Shown piece after piece: positions 7,412-16,022 of a stretch of 45,231 bases of DNA. The notes under the pieces are model-generated. The model searched no databases and had not been told where the DNA came from. It saw only the letters and a program-made list of their open reading frames with translations. Origin of the DNA: Candidatus Phyllobacterium onerii (lineage in GTDB: Bacteria; Pseudomonadota; Alphaproteobacteria; Rhizobiales; Rhizobiaceae); assembly GCF_028331445.1 (NCBI RefSeq), contig NZ_JAQMHX010000023.1, forward strand, positions 1 through 45,231, given 5' to 3'. The position numbers and the translations under genes are program-made. Within the stretch, counting starts at the first letter, position 1. Each line of letters starts with the position of its first letter.

Positions 7412-7978
7412 TCAGAGCCTGTTCCGCCTCCAACTGCATGGCGATTCACCGACGAGCCGCGTGAACAACCGAGTCATGTGAGATTGGTCGGAAAAGCCGC
7501 AAGCAAGGGCAATCTGCGCAGCGCTGATGTCGGATGTAGTGAGCATTGCCTTTGCCCGCACAACACGTTGTTTGATGATATACATATGTGTCGCCTCTCC
7601 AAAGCTTTGCTTAAATGCGCGCTGAAACTGACTGGAACTCAGTTTGACCAGGCAGGCAAGATCGAGGACTGAAATGCGATTGTGCAGATTTGCATCGACG
7701 AACTTGGCAACCTTCCGCATGCGGCATATTCCCAAACCTCCCTGACCTCGCCCCCGGTCAGTTACGGGGCTTAGATGCATCTTTGCTTCGATCGCTAGCA
7801 CCGCCTCGACAGCGTATATGTCGGACGTACCGTTATCGATGCCCCAGGTGCTCGATATGAGTTCACGCAGTATGGTTAGAAGTTCGGTGCCAGACACCGG
7901 GCTTGAGAATAAAGGCAAGACGACACTATCGGCCGCGCGGATTAATTGCATCTCTGATCGCATTCCACGAAACTCCAT
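7412..7978 (-). CDS. AraC-family transcriptional regulator (short form)
   Basis: 188 residues with a C-terminal AraC DNA-binding domain. The first helix-turn-helix is ISVLDLACLVKLSSSQFQRAF (in two parts) and the second ISAAQIALACGFSDQSHMTRLF (in two parts), then GESPCSWRRNRL. The N-terminal ~85 residues (VVLPLFSSPVSGTELLTIL, AVEAVLAIEAKMHL) form a short helical region, not the cupin sensor of full-length AraC proteins. I recall short AraC proteins of this kind from Rhizobiales. The start at 7978 follows an in-frame stop; no good Shine-Dalgarno is visible, so the exact start is uncertain. The neighbouring plus-strand and minus-strand genes are relics, and its targets are unknown. Confidence 0.8.
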   Translation of the reverse strand: MEFRGMRSEMQLIRAADSVVLPLFSSPVSGTELLTILRELISSTWGIDNGTSDIYAVEAVLAIEAKMHLSPVTDRGRGQGGLGICRMRKVAKFVDANLHNRISVLDLACLVKLSSSQFQRAFKQSFGEATHMYIIKQRVVRAKAMLTTSDISAAQIALACGFSDQSHMTRLFTRLVGESPCSWRRNRL

Positions 7979-8036
7979 ATTGGGGCGTCAACACGTTGAC
8001 GGGCCAGAAACTCCGATATTTCCAAGCCCATGACGA

Positions 8037-8378
8037 TCAAAACATTCGCTGATCGTGAGATCGGAAAACGTTGATCGTTGATCTCTTAGCCGCAGAAACA
8101 GCTTCGAACGCTAATGTGTGGCCTGGAGAACCGCTGGTTGTTCGACCGAAGTCTAAAGCCGGGATAGCGGGGATCACATGATGCCGATCGGCCAAGTACG
8201 GCATGAGGTTTCGGAACATGTGCGAGGAGGTCGGAAAGCCGTTCAGCAGCGATACTGGTGCGCCCCCAGGCCTTGCCTCCCGATGGAAGATATTCCCGGC
8301 CTCTATGCTGGGCGAACGATGGTGTATGACAGGCGGAACTCCGATTGCGCTGGATGGGTCTTTTATGGAAACGTCCAT
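8037..8378 (-). pseudogene. N-terminal remnant of an epoxide hydrolase-like alpha/beta hydrolase
   Basis: The minus-strand frame reads IFHREARPGGAPVSLLNGFP and then TSSHMFRNLMPYLADRHHVI. This is the conserved N-terminal half of epoxide hydrolase or haloalkane dehalogenase-like proteins (VFYREAGP...LLHGFPTSSHMFRNLIPxLADRYHVIAPDLPGFG). The oxyanion-hole His is replaced (LLNGFP for LLHGFP), the APDLPGFG region is scrambled, and everything from the nucleophile elbow on is missing. It is a decayed relic upstream of the AraC gene on the same strand. Confidence 0.65.
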
Positions 8379-9049
8379 GTTATTTCCCTTACGGTGAGAG
8401 AAACTGACTCTGCCCCCGCATAATTACGTGCGGGCAGGCCCGGGAGCCCGTTAAGTTTTGTTAAGAAGTGCTCCCTGGATGGGAACCTGCAGTTCACAAG
8501 GCGGACGCAATGTGTATTCGATTGGCAGCTCGGCCAGGTACAAGGCGATCGGGCAATCGACGGTATGACCGGGTTTGTGGAAGGTGGACGCCCAACTTGG
8601 AGGCTGTCGATTCGACATTTATGAACCGGTCGGTTAGTCACCTGGAACCAAGGTTGGCATCATTCTATTTTGCTTCTGCTCCAACGACAGGAGTTTGGTT
8701 GATGGTCGGCAGGCAAGCAGACGTCATCCTTCTGCGATGGCCCATAAATCTCCGGACATGCTCTCCCACATAAGCGAGGTAATGTGCCGCTTGTGATCAG
8801 TCACAATCCTAAGATGGAAGTCCGGTCGGGTCCTGAGCACTGCCGTAGTTGGTCGACTGCTGACAGACACCATTGTTACGACTGTCAGGGGCCTCCCGCC
8901 ATTTCCACCGACCAATATTTGCTGTATTGCGTTAACATCTACCCGTACCGCCGGTGCGTGAATGAACAGCCTCGATCAACCCGTCGCAATAGTCGTCCCG
9001 CGAAACGAGTGCGGTTTTGCGCGCGACGCTAACAAGGGCACGGTTGGAT
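8379..9049. other. 671-bp stretch with no recognisable gene
   Basis: Both strands contain only short open frames without family motifs or convincing ribosome binding sites. It probably holds the promoter of the MFS gene starting at 9050 and further decayed sequence. Confidence 0.4.
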
Positions 9050-10249
9050 ATGGACACGACGAGTGCAGGGCGGACCAGGCGGATTGCAATCGTACTGGGC
9101 TCGGGCGCGGGTATGTATCTCAGCTTCGGTATCGTCCTGATCTACGGGTTTAGCGTTTTTATCGTGCCGATCGCCGAGGACACTCAGTGGGACAGGACTT
9201 TGGTGGCCGCCGTCGTCGCACCCATGGCCATCGTAAACGGCCTTATGTCGCCTGTGGTCGGCGCATTGACGGACCGGTTCGGCCCGCGCAGGGTGCTCAC
9301 CGTATCGTCGGTGTTGATGGCGATCGGCCTGATCGGGGTCGGGGTCGCATCTCAGAACCTGCCAATTTTCGTCGTCGCCCTCGCCGTGGCGAGCTTGCTG
9401 GGCTCCGGGCAGACCGGTGTGCCCTATACATATGTGGTGGTCGGATGGTTCCACGCACGGCGTGGCCTCGCGCTGGGAGTTATGCTTTCCTTCGTGGGGC
9501 TCGGGATCGCGACCGTTCCCTCAATCCTTGCGATTATAATCTCCGAATGGGGCTGGCGTTTTGCCTTCATGGTGGCTGGCCTGGCATCGATGGCGGTCAC
9601 GCTTCCAGTCGCGCTCTTTGTTATTCGCGACCCACCCGTGGTGCCTGTGAGCACAAGAGCAGAGGGCTGCACGGTTCGTCAGGCTGTAGCGACGGCTAGC
9701 TTCTGGCTGATGTTGGGTGCTTTCTTTCTCAATTACTTCGCAGCCGCAGCCGGATCAATTGCGCTGCCCGTCGTGCTGGTCGATCGGGGAGCCAGTCCAG
9801 CAAATGCAGCCTTGGTCATGAGTCTTGTAGGATTGAGCTTCATTGTCGCGCGCCTCGGCTTTGGGGCGTTGCTTGATAGACTGCCCCCCGTCCCACTAAC
9901 CAGCCTGGCCTCTCTATCACCGGTTGCCGGTCATCTGATTCTGTCGAGTTCCGAGGGGCAAATCCCGGTCTATGTTAGCGCGGTCTTTTTCGGCCTCGCC
10001 ACCGGAGCCGAGGGCGATGCAATCGGATACCTGCTGTCGAGACGTTTCGGAATGCGAAGCTTCGGCAAGCTCTACGGCATCAACTACATGGCCCTGGCTG
10101 TGGGCGCTGGCCTTGGTTCGGCATCTCTGCACATCATGGCCGCCGAGGGCACTCGCTACGTTGAGACCTTCACGATCTTTGCGGGCATCGCATTGATTGC
10201 TCCGATCCTGCTTATGTTGGATAGCCGTACCCGATCGCTAGCGCGCTAG
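9050..10249 (+). CDS. MFS transporter, 12 transmembrane segments
   Basis: 399 residues with about twelve hydrophobic segments in two halves. The first half shows the MFS loop motif GALTDRFGPRRVL after TM2, and GVGVASQNLPIFVVALAVA and GWFHARRGLALGVM follow. The second half begins after a cytoplasmic loop (residues ~200-220, VVPVSTRAEGCTVRQA). GWFxxRRGLAxG is typical of the oxalate/formate antiporter and monocarboxylate group. It is an inner-membrane secondary carrier, probably for a small organic anion; the substrate cannot be read. The ATG at 9050 is chosen by homology to the usual N-terminus. A large regulator follows 460 bp downstream on the same strand. Confidence 0.85.
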   Translation: MDTTSAGRTRRIAIVLGSGAGMYLSFGIVLIYGFSVFIVPIAEDTQWDRTLVAAVVAPMAIVNGLMSPVVGALTDRFGPRRVLTVSSVLMAIGLIGVGVASQNLPIFVVALAVASLLGSGQTGVPYTYVVVGWFHARRGLALGVMLSFVGLGIATVPSILAIIISEWGWRFAFMVAGLASMAVTLPVALFVIRDPPVVPVSTRAEGCTVRQAVATASFWLMLGAFFLNYFAAAAGSIALPVVLVDRGASPANAALVMSLVGLSFIVARLGFGALLDRLPPVPLTSLASLSPVAGHLILSSSEGQIPVYVSAVFFGLATGAEGDAIGYLLSRRFGMRSFGKLYGINYMALAVGAGLGSASLHIMAAEGTRYVETFTIFAGIALIAPILLMLDSRTRSLAR

Positions 10250-10709
10250 CTTAAGCTGGCGCTCGCCGCGAATTCGGCTCGATAAGATGTCGCACCTCGG
10301 GCCGCGGGCGGCGCAACGGTGGCCATCTCCGGAGAGGATATTATGCAATCTATTGAAAATCTGGCCAAAGCAGGGCATTTTTGGCCAATCCGCGACAGGT
10401 GACGTCACTTAGACGTTACCGATTGAGATCATCTGATTCGGGATCGATACCTAAGTGCTATTGCTTGAAATTCCGTCCGGGGTCAGTCTCTGCGTCGACA
10501 TCGGAATTGCTGGGATGGTCATCACATAGTAGACCACATGCGATGGGTGCAGCGGGAATGTAGTGGCTGACTTGGCCTACCAGTCCAAATTCCTGCAAGC
10601 CTTTTCGTGGCAGGGTTCATCGGATCGCCACCTATGAATTTTATCGACGCAATTTGTACCGTAGGTTTTGATCCGGAACAGAAGCGGTATTCACATTCAG
10701 GGGAGTAAG
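10250..10709. other. 460-bp intergenic region with inverted repeats
   Basis: No gene is supported here. Two inverted repeats stand out. TGGCCAAA (10362-10369) pairs with TTTGGCCA (10380-10387) around a 10-nt loop, about 110 bp after the MFS stop. GGTGACGT (10398-10405) pairs imperfectly with ACGTTACC (10413-10420) around 7 bp. The second is a plausible operator near the promoter of the regulator at 10710. Both readings are inference. Confidence 0.4.
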
Positions 10710-13616
10710 TTGGCGGACGAAAGTTTGGATGTCGTGGTCGGGATCAATAGCGCGCCCTACACCAGCGGCGCAGGGCTGGCGTTCGGGCCTTTTCTCCTCT
10801 TCCCGTCGAAGCGCCTACTTGTGGAGGACGGACGGCACGTGGCCCTCGGCGGCCGCGCCTTCGACCTTCTGCTGGCCTTAGTCGGCAGGGCTGGCGAGGT
10901 CGTCAGCAAGGAAGATTTGATCACCTTCGCTTGGCCCAAGTTACTCGTCGTGGAAGACATCACGCTCCGCGTCCATATCGCCGCGCTCCGCAAGGCCCTT
11001 GGCGATGGGCTGGGCGGTCGCCGCTTCATCGTCGGAATTCCGGGTAGGGGCTACAGTTTCGTTGCCCCCATCTCGCATCAGGGTAGGTATGGGGCCTCTG
11101 CGGGGGTTAAGTCGGCGATGGTGCCCTTCGACAACCTGCCCACGATCCTCACACGGATATTCGGCAGGGACCGCTTCGTCGCGACAATGGTCTCGCAAAT
11201 TCCCCAGCGCCGGTTCATGACAATCGTAGGATTCGGCGGCATCGGAAAGACCACGGTCGCCCTTGCAGTTGCTAGCATCCTGCGTTCATCTTATCGTGAC
11301 GGGGTACGTTTTGTCGATTTGGCGCCGATCGCCGACCCGACCCTTGTGCCTAGCACGCTAGCTTCGGTGCTCGGAGTGACGGTCAGCTCCGGGGACCCGC
11401 TACGCGCTCTAGTGACTTTCCTACGCCAAAAAGGGATGCTCATTGTACTCGATAATTGCGAGCACGTCCTGAAAGCCGCCGCGGCTCTCGCGGAGAAAAT
11501 CTGTGAAAGCGCTCCCGATGTGCATGTTCTGGCAACCAGTCGCGAAGCGCTACGCGCCCGAGGTGAGTTCATCCAGTACCTAATGCCGTTGGAAACGCCG
11601 AGCGAGACCGAGGGCTCGACCGCTGATGCTGCTCTGGCCTTTCCTTCTGTTCAGCTGTTTGTAAACCGGGCGACCGCGACACTAAGTTCATTTGAACTTT
11701 CAGACTCTAACGCGTCGACGATCTGTAAAATATGTAGGCGGCTGGACGGCATTCCCCTTGCGATCGAACTGGCCGCTGGCCGAGCGGACACGTTCAGCTG
11801 CGGGGAAATAGCGCGCAGACTGGACGACCGGTTTCGCCTGCTCACACGCGGCCGCCGCACAGCCCTGCCGCGTCATCAGACACTGAACGCGACGTTCGAC
11901 TGGAGCTTCCAGCTCTTGCCCCGACCCACGCACGCGTTGTTTCGGCGGCTTTGCGTTTTTGCAGGCGACTTCACCCTGGAAGCGGCGGTCGAAATCGTCG
12001 CTGGCGGCGATTTGCCCGCATGGGCGGTATCCGAGCATTTGGTGGACTTGGTGTCCGCATCGCTCGTCGCAGCGAACATTAGCCACGAGACCACATCATA
12101 CCGTTTGCTGGAATCCGCGCGGGCCTATGCCAAGGAGCGCCTTTCGGAGAGCGGAGAGCTGGACGAGAGTTTACGGCGGCACGCCCGGTACGTCCTTGAT
12201 TTTCTGGAGCAGGCGAATGCTCACTCCGGAGAGCGGTCGAGCGCCGACTGGATCAACGCCTATGGCGGGCAGATCGACAACCTGCGCGCCGCGCTGGATT
12301 GGACCTTCTCACCCGCGGGCGACCGGCAGCTCGGGGTGGACTTGACCATCGCTGCGGTGCCGCTCTGGTCCCATCTGTCACTCAATGAAGAATGCCGTTG
12401 CCGCGTTGAGGCCGCGCTCTCAAACTTGGAAACCGCCGAGGGGCTTCCCGATCGTCGTCGGATGCTGTTGTTTGCCGCCCTGGGCACAACCCTCCTTTAT
12501 ACGGGGGGGGCTGGCTCAAATGCGAGCCAGATGTGGCATGGCGCTTTGGAGATCGCCGAGGCCCTCGGGGACATCGACTACCAGCTTCGCGCGCTGAGGG
12601 GACTTTGGACCGCGACCATGACCGCTGGCCATCTCCAACGCGCGACAGCGTTCGCCGAACGGTTCGAAAAGCTGGCCCTTGATTTAGCGGCAGCCGACCA
12701 CGCTCTGCTTCTGGGGCGAATGAAGGGTATGGCCTCTTTCTATGTTGGAGATCTGAGGGCTGCGCAGATGCACATCGAGCATGCGCTTGGCGCCTTTCCC
12801 CCCACCCAAAATGGCTCGCAAGTCCTTCGGTTTCAGTTCGATCAGACCGTCATGGCCCGTGTCAGCCTAGTGAAGATCCTCTGGCTGCAGGGGTTTCCGG
12901 ATCAGGCCCTGCTAATGACGGAGCAAAGTCTCCAAAGCGCCGTTGAGGTGGAGCACGAGCTCTCCATCACCTACGTGCTGGCGTATGCGGCCTGCCGGAT
13001 TGCGCTGATCACCGGCGACCTTCCTGGCGCGGAACGCTATCTTGCGATGCTGTCGCGACAGGTGATGATCGACCCATTGCAGCAGTGGTCACTGCTGAGC
13101 CAATGCTGGAAAGGAGCCATTCTTACCCGGCAGGGCGAGGCGGCTTCCGCCACCAAGGTGCTTGCGGCTGCGGTGGAGCAGATCCCCGAGGGCTCCTTTA
13201 GCCTGCACCACACCCGCTTTCTCGGGGAGCTTGCCTTTGCCACGGCGCTGTCAGGTGAACCAGGAAAAGCACTGGAGACCATCAATCTGGCGCTGGACAT
13301 CGGCGAGCGTCGGAACGATCGTTGGTTTCAGGCTGAGCTTCTTCGCCTCAGTGGCGAGATCGTCCTGATGGAAGGAGGGCCGAATGCCATCGCAATATCA
13401 GAAGCGCAATTTCAAAAAGCTCTCGACCTTGCAGCTCGCCAAGGCGCATTATCATGGGAACTCCGCGCTGCAACGAGTCTGGCGCGGCTGAAACGTGATC
13501 GTGGGTGCCGCAAGGAAGCGCGCGCGTTGCTAGATGGTGTTTACGTTCGGTTCACGGAGGGCTTTGCGACGAGCGATCTGAGAGCTGCGAAGGGTCTCCT
13601 CGACAGCCTGGCATAA
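10710..13616 (+). CDS. large transcriptional regulator: winged helix + NTPase + TPR-like domain
   Basis: 968 residues from a TTG preceded by GGGAG (10701-10705); an alternative TTG lies 14 codons upstream. Residues ~15-110 are an OmpR/PhoB-type winged helix (FLLFPSKRLLV, ALGGRAFDLLLALVGRAGEV, LRVHIAALRKALG, IPGRGYSFVAP). Residues ~165-400 form an NB-ARC/STAND-like NTPase with Walker A GFGGIGKTT (~174-182), Walker B LIVLDNCEH (~244-252), the sensor TSREALRARGE and GIPLAIELAAGRA. The C-terminal ~500 residues are Ala/Leu-rich helical pairs, as in TPR ligand-sensing domains. Such proteins are cytosolic, ligand- and ATP-switched activators. Its neighbour, the MFS gene upstream on the same strand, is a possible target; this is inference. 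Confidence 0.85.
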   Translation: MADESLDVVVGINSAPYTSGAGLAFGPFLLFPSKRLLVEDGRHVALGGRAFDLLLALVGRAGEVVSKEDLITFAWPKLLVVEDITLRVHIAALRKALGDGLGGRRFIVGIPGRGYSFVAPISHQGRYGASAGVKSAMVPFDNLPTILTRIFGRDRFVATMVSQIPQRRFMTIVGFGGIGKTTVALAVASILRSSYRDGVRFVDLAPIADPTLVPSTLASVLGVTVSSGDPLRALVTFLRQKGMLIVLDNCEHVLKAAAALAEKICESAPDVHVLATSREALRARGEFIQYLMPLETPSETEGSTADAALAFPSVQLFVNRATATLSSFELSDSNASTICKICRRLDGIPLAIELAAGRADTFSCGEIARRLDDRFRLLTRGRRTALPRHQTLNATFDWSFQLLPRPTHALFRRLCVFAGDFTLEAAVEIVAGGDLPAWAVSEHLVDLVSASLVAANISHETTSYRLLESARAYAKERLSESGELDESLRRHARYVLDFLEQANAHSGERSSADWINAYGGQIDNLRAALDWTFSPAGDRQLGVDLTIAAVPLWSHLSLNEECRCRVEAALSNLETAEGLPDRRRMLLFAALGTTLLYTGGAGSNASQMWHGALEIAEALGDIDYQLRALRGLWTATMTAGHLQRATAFAERFEKLALDLAAADHALLLGRMKGMASFYVGDLRAAQMHIEHALGAFPPTQNGSQVLRFQFDQTVMARVSLVKILWLQGFPDQALLMTEQSLQSAVEVEHELSITYVLAYAACRIALITGDLPGAERYLAMLSRQVMIDPLQQWSLLSQCWKGAILTRQGEAASATKVLAAAVEQIPEGSFSLHHTRFLGELAFATALSGEPGKALETINLALDIGERRNDRWFQAELLRLSGEIVLMEGGPNAIAISEAQFQKALDLAARQGALSWELRAATSLARLKRDRGCRKEARALLDGVYVRFTEGFATSDLRAAKGLLDSLA

Positions 13617-14149
13617 GCACAGACCGGCGCGTCCGACCTAATACCAAGTTCCTTAAGGTGTGCTTCCAATGTGCGCTCGGTGTCGCTTTGCAGCCATCAA
13701 CGCGTAGGGGTAGGGGTATCAAGCTCACTCAGATCAATCGACGCAAGCTGTTTGTCGCCATTCATAATCTGGCTGAGATGCACCTTGTTACCCGCCGCAA
13801 TAAATGCGGGCGTCAGCCCGGCCCCTTGGAACAACTCAAGCGAGGGGCTGGAGACCACAAGGGCCTTAGATTTGTCCGTACGCGTGGGTGACTTGTTGCA
13901 AGTCAAACTGGTCCGGCCCCGCAGATTATTACTGTTGCAGTCATCGCCTCCATCTCAATTGCGCGCAGACCGTCAAGCCAACAACGCGGATAGATAGATC
14001 GCTGTCATCACGAAAACAACGAGATCGGTTGCATGGCGACATTCTCTTTGGTGTGTCGCGGCGCATTCGTCATGTGTTAAGCGCCGCGAGACCCATGAAA
14101 ACCCCCCGGCCGGACCGGCCGGGGCGATCCAGGAGCTGGACTGACAAGA
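13617..14149. other. intergenic region with an unidentified degenerate frame
   Basis: On the minus strand around 13640-13906 a frame reads LVVSSPSLELFQGAGLTPAF, then an in-frame TGA, then WLQSDTERTLEAHLKELGI. It looks like former coding sequence broken by a stop, but I do not recognise the family. The remainder shows only the terminator-like hairpin at 14097-14124. Confidence 0.35.
14097..14124 (-). terminator. strong GC hairpin followed by T-run on the minus strand
   Basis: CCCCGGCCGG (14104-14113) and CCGGCCGGGG (14115-14124) are perfect inverted arms around a single base. On the minus strand the stem is followed by GGTTTTC. This fits a factor-independent terminator for minus-strand transcription, for example of the former chrB gene upstream. 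Confidence 0.55.
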
Positions 14150-14322
14150 CTAAGCACACCGAGCAGCCCATCGCGATATTGGCATAGGGATCAAAGGTGG
14201 CTCCGCCGTTGCCGCACCAACGGAGGACGCGACAAACAGGAAGTCGGGTTCTTTATCCATGAAGCGATCAATCAGCCGGGGGTAAACAAACTGACCGGAC
14301 GTTCGCGGGTGATCCATTTCAT
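14150..14322 (-). pseudogene. chromate-resistance ChrB-like remnant
   Basis: From an ATG at 14322, with GGAGAT upstream, the frame reads MKWITRERP, the invariant start of the ChrB family. It then degenerates (VSLFTPG, stop). In another frame LIDRFMDKEPDFLFV follows, matching the next conserved ChrB segment (ACPWLIxRFIDxEAEFLFVPA). About 10 residues between the two, including the Cys-Pro, are altered. Nothing beyond this N-terminal part is found, and no chrA transporter is nearby. ChrB senses or reduces chromate in intact operons; here it is a relic. Confidence 0.65.
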
Positions 14323-14402
14323 GATCTTATCTCCGTTGGGTTGAGGGTCAGCGGCACGGTCAGTGCGCCGATCGCATGCCAGACTGTGCAGGTGATGACT
14401 TC

Positions 14403-14732
14403 TCAACGGAAGAGAGACCTGAAGAAGTATTGTTGATGTGGATCGTTCATGGGGGAGAGCACTCCGTCGTCAGTCGTAGGCGCGCGTCTTCCGCGCTCGG
14501 AGGAGTGGGGGCTATGGGAGGCTGCATGTGCCCCGTGCGACCCGCCGCGATCGTTACCATGGTCACCGCCGCCAAAGCCTCGACCACCATCTCCGCCAAA
14601 ACTTCCGCTGTGGCCGCCGCCACGTCCGCCGCCGCCGTGACCTCCGCCGTGAGCCGTTGATTCAGTCGCCCATCCGGCCGCCAGCATTGTTCCTAAAGCC
14701 AATATCGCTAAAGTTGTCGCTGTCCTTTTCAT
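14403..14732 (-). CDS. Gly-rich exported protein
   Basis: 109 residues. A signal peptide (MKRTATTLAILALGTMLAAG, then WATESTAHG) precedes a low-complexity Gly/His/Arg region (GGGHGGGGRGGGHSG). AGGAA lies 8 nt before the ATG. The N-terminus is clearly related to the proteins at 29946-30452 and 30699-31028 (shared LAxLALGxM...ATES-A-G pattern). The Cys-containing C-terminal tail of those two is missing here; it ends in SPMNDPHQQYFFRSLFR. It may be a divergent or partly decayed paralogue. Function unknown; probably secreted or periplasmic. Confidence 0.6.
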   Translation of the reverse strand: MKRTATTLAILALGTMLAAGWATESTAHGGGHGGGGRGGGHSGSFGGDGGRGFGGGDHGNDRGGSHGAHAASHSPHSSERGRRAPTTDDGVLSPMNDPHQQYFFRSLFR

Positions 14733-15217
14733 TATTTATTCCTGCTTTTCTAAGTTCTCGATGTTTGCGTAAACTTATACTGATATGGAGGCGGCAAGTC
14801 CGAGGCAGTATAATACGTCGGTATAACTCCATTTATCTGGTTGTTTAACATCCGCGACGGATACCCTATCGCGCCTCAAATTCCGAAGAGGCGATTGCAC
14901 TCCAGTCGGGCGTGCCGCTTAACGAGATTTTACGACGAACAACACCGCAGGACCTGTGCTTTGGTTATAGGCATGGCGTCCCCCCGATATCGCGGCCCCG
15001 TCCCCACTCATCCCGGAGCGGGGGCGCTTTTCATATAGACATCCGGCCGTGTGGGATCAGGTACCCGTTTGATCGATTTTATCGGAACAAGGACACGTCT
15101 GGATTGCGCTCCGGGGAGCTGTTGACCGCAAACGGCACACAATGTCATGATGTCGCCGGTGCATATACTCTGGGCACGCTTACGATCCGGTCGGTGAGGT
15201 TTTACAAGGAGATTGCC
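14733..15217. other. 485-bp intergenic region
   Basis: No gene with recognisable features is seen between the minus-strand Gly-rich gene and the plus-strand DUF6494 gene. It contains a terminator-like hairpin at 14991-15031 and must hold the two divergent promoters. Confidence 0.35.
14991..15031 (+). terminator. GC-rich hairpin followed by TTTT
   Basis: The arms GCGGCCCCGTCC and GGAGCGGGGGCGC pair with a few mismatches around an 11-nt loop and are followed by TTTT (15028-15031). The form fits an intrinsic terminator on the plus strand, but no intact plus-strand gene lies directly upstream. Confidence 0.4.
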
Positions 15218-15424
15218 ATGAACGAAGAGGCTCTTAATACCTCGCTGCGCAAATTCCTCAAAGAGGTCGGCGTCACCTCCCAGCGCGAGATCGAAAAGAC
15301 CATCCGCGAGGCTATAGCTGATGGTCGGCTGAAAGGCAGCGAGACGCTGTCAGCCAAAGTCGTGCTTACCGTAGACAAAATCGGACTTATCCACACCATC
15401 GACGGAATGGTTGAGCTTCAATAA
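15218..15424 (+). CDS. DUF6494 family small protein, copy 1
   Basis: 68 residues, MNEEALNTSLRKFLKEVGVT to HTIDGMVELQ, cytosolic, with no signal peptide. AAGGAG at 15206-15211 lies 6 nt before the ATG at 15218, which decides the start within a longer open frame. The sequence predicts two or three helices followed by a short beta pair (KVVLTVDKIGLIHTIDG). A close paralogue is encoded at 39752-39958 (about 70% identical). I place it in the DUF6494 family by memory of the consensus; the function is unknown. Confidence 0.8.
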   Translation: MNEEALNTSLRKFLKEVGVTSQREIEKTIREAIADGRLKGSETLSAKVVLTVDKIGLIHTIDGMVELQ

Positions 15425-15570
15425 CGGCTGCGCTGAATTTCGAAGATCACTGCCGTGTGTGGCGGGAGAAAGGCGTCACCTGGCAAGCCAGCAAGCCTCG
15501 AGTAAGATTGAGATTGCCCTCGAAACTGGCACCTGCGGGGGCAATGCGGCGCTACGCGGATCTGTCACGC

Positions 15571-15941
15571 TCAGGCCAAGTATCGGAGAGACCGTCCCAG
15601 AACAATTTCAACGCGGTCAATACAAGCAATCCGTAGCAGGCGCGATACATCTGCCGCTGGTCGAGACGCCATGAAGCCGCCAACCCATCCATACGCCGCT
15701 GGAAAGGGCCAACATGCAATCGCCATCAGCGCCAGACATCGGCGGTTTGTTTCACAAGCAGCAACCACGGTACAACCTTGATCGCGTTTGCCGACGGTGA
15801 AAAACCTACTGGTGGTTCCCCGCGTGGATTTCCTTGGCGCAAGGGAAGCAAATATATCGCAAGCGAGGGACCGCCCGAGTGAGCCACCATGGGTGGTTGT
15901 TCTCGGAGGCAGGCGAGCCGCAAAGGTCCATCGCCGAACAT
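15571..15941 (-). pseudogene. TauE/SafE-family (TSUP) membrane transporter remnant
   Basis: Three minus-strand frames read in order give the C-terminal half of a TSUP sulfite/sulfonate-exporter-like protein. The pieces are MVAHSGGPSLAIYLLPLR, TTSRFFTVG, NAIKVVPWLLLVKQTADVWR, then LALSSGVWMGWRLHG and RLDQRQMYRACYGLLVLTA, and finally LKLFWDGLSD before a stop at 15571. GGPxLAIYLLPL and GWRLHxRLDQRxMYRxCYGLL are hallmarks. At least three frameshifts are needed and the N-terminal half is missing, so it is dead. It lies back to back with bioR. Confidence 0.7.
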
Positions 15942-16009
15942 ATTGCAGATGCAGTGATGTTATATACGAGAAAAAATTCGCCCGGGCTCGACAGGCACCG
16001 GTAAGCAAA

Positions 16010-16019
16010 ATATCTATAA
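16010..16019 (+). promoter_or_regulatory. BioR box upstream of bioR
   Basis: ATATCTATAA differs at one position from the BioR consensus TTATMKATAA. It ends 3 nt before the bioR start codon, so BioR bound here would block its own expression. No Shine-Dalgarno is visible in the same stretch. Confidence 0.7.
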
Positions 16020-16022
16020 AAC

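Noticed and set aside
10362..10387. Intrinsic terminator of the MFS gene
   Set aside because: An 8-bp inverted repeat is present but no T-run follows, and it is 110 bp after the stop.
14528..14660. Ala/Pro-rich open frames on the plus strand
   Set aside because: They are the complement of GGC/GGA codons in the minus-strand Gly-rich gene at 14403-14732.
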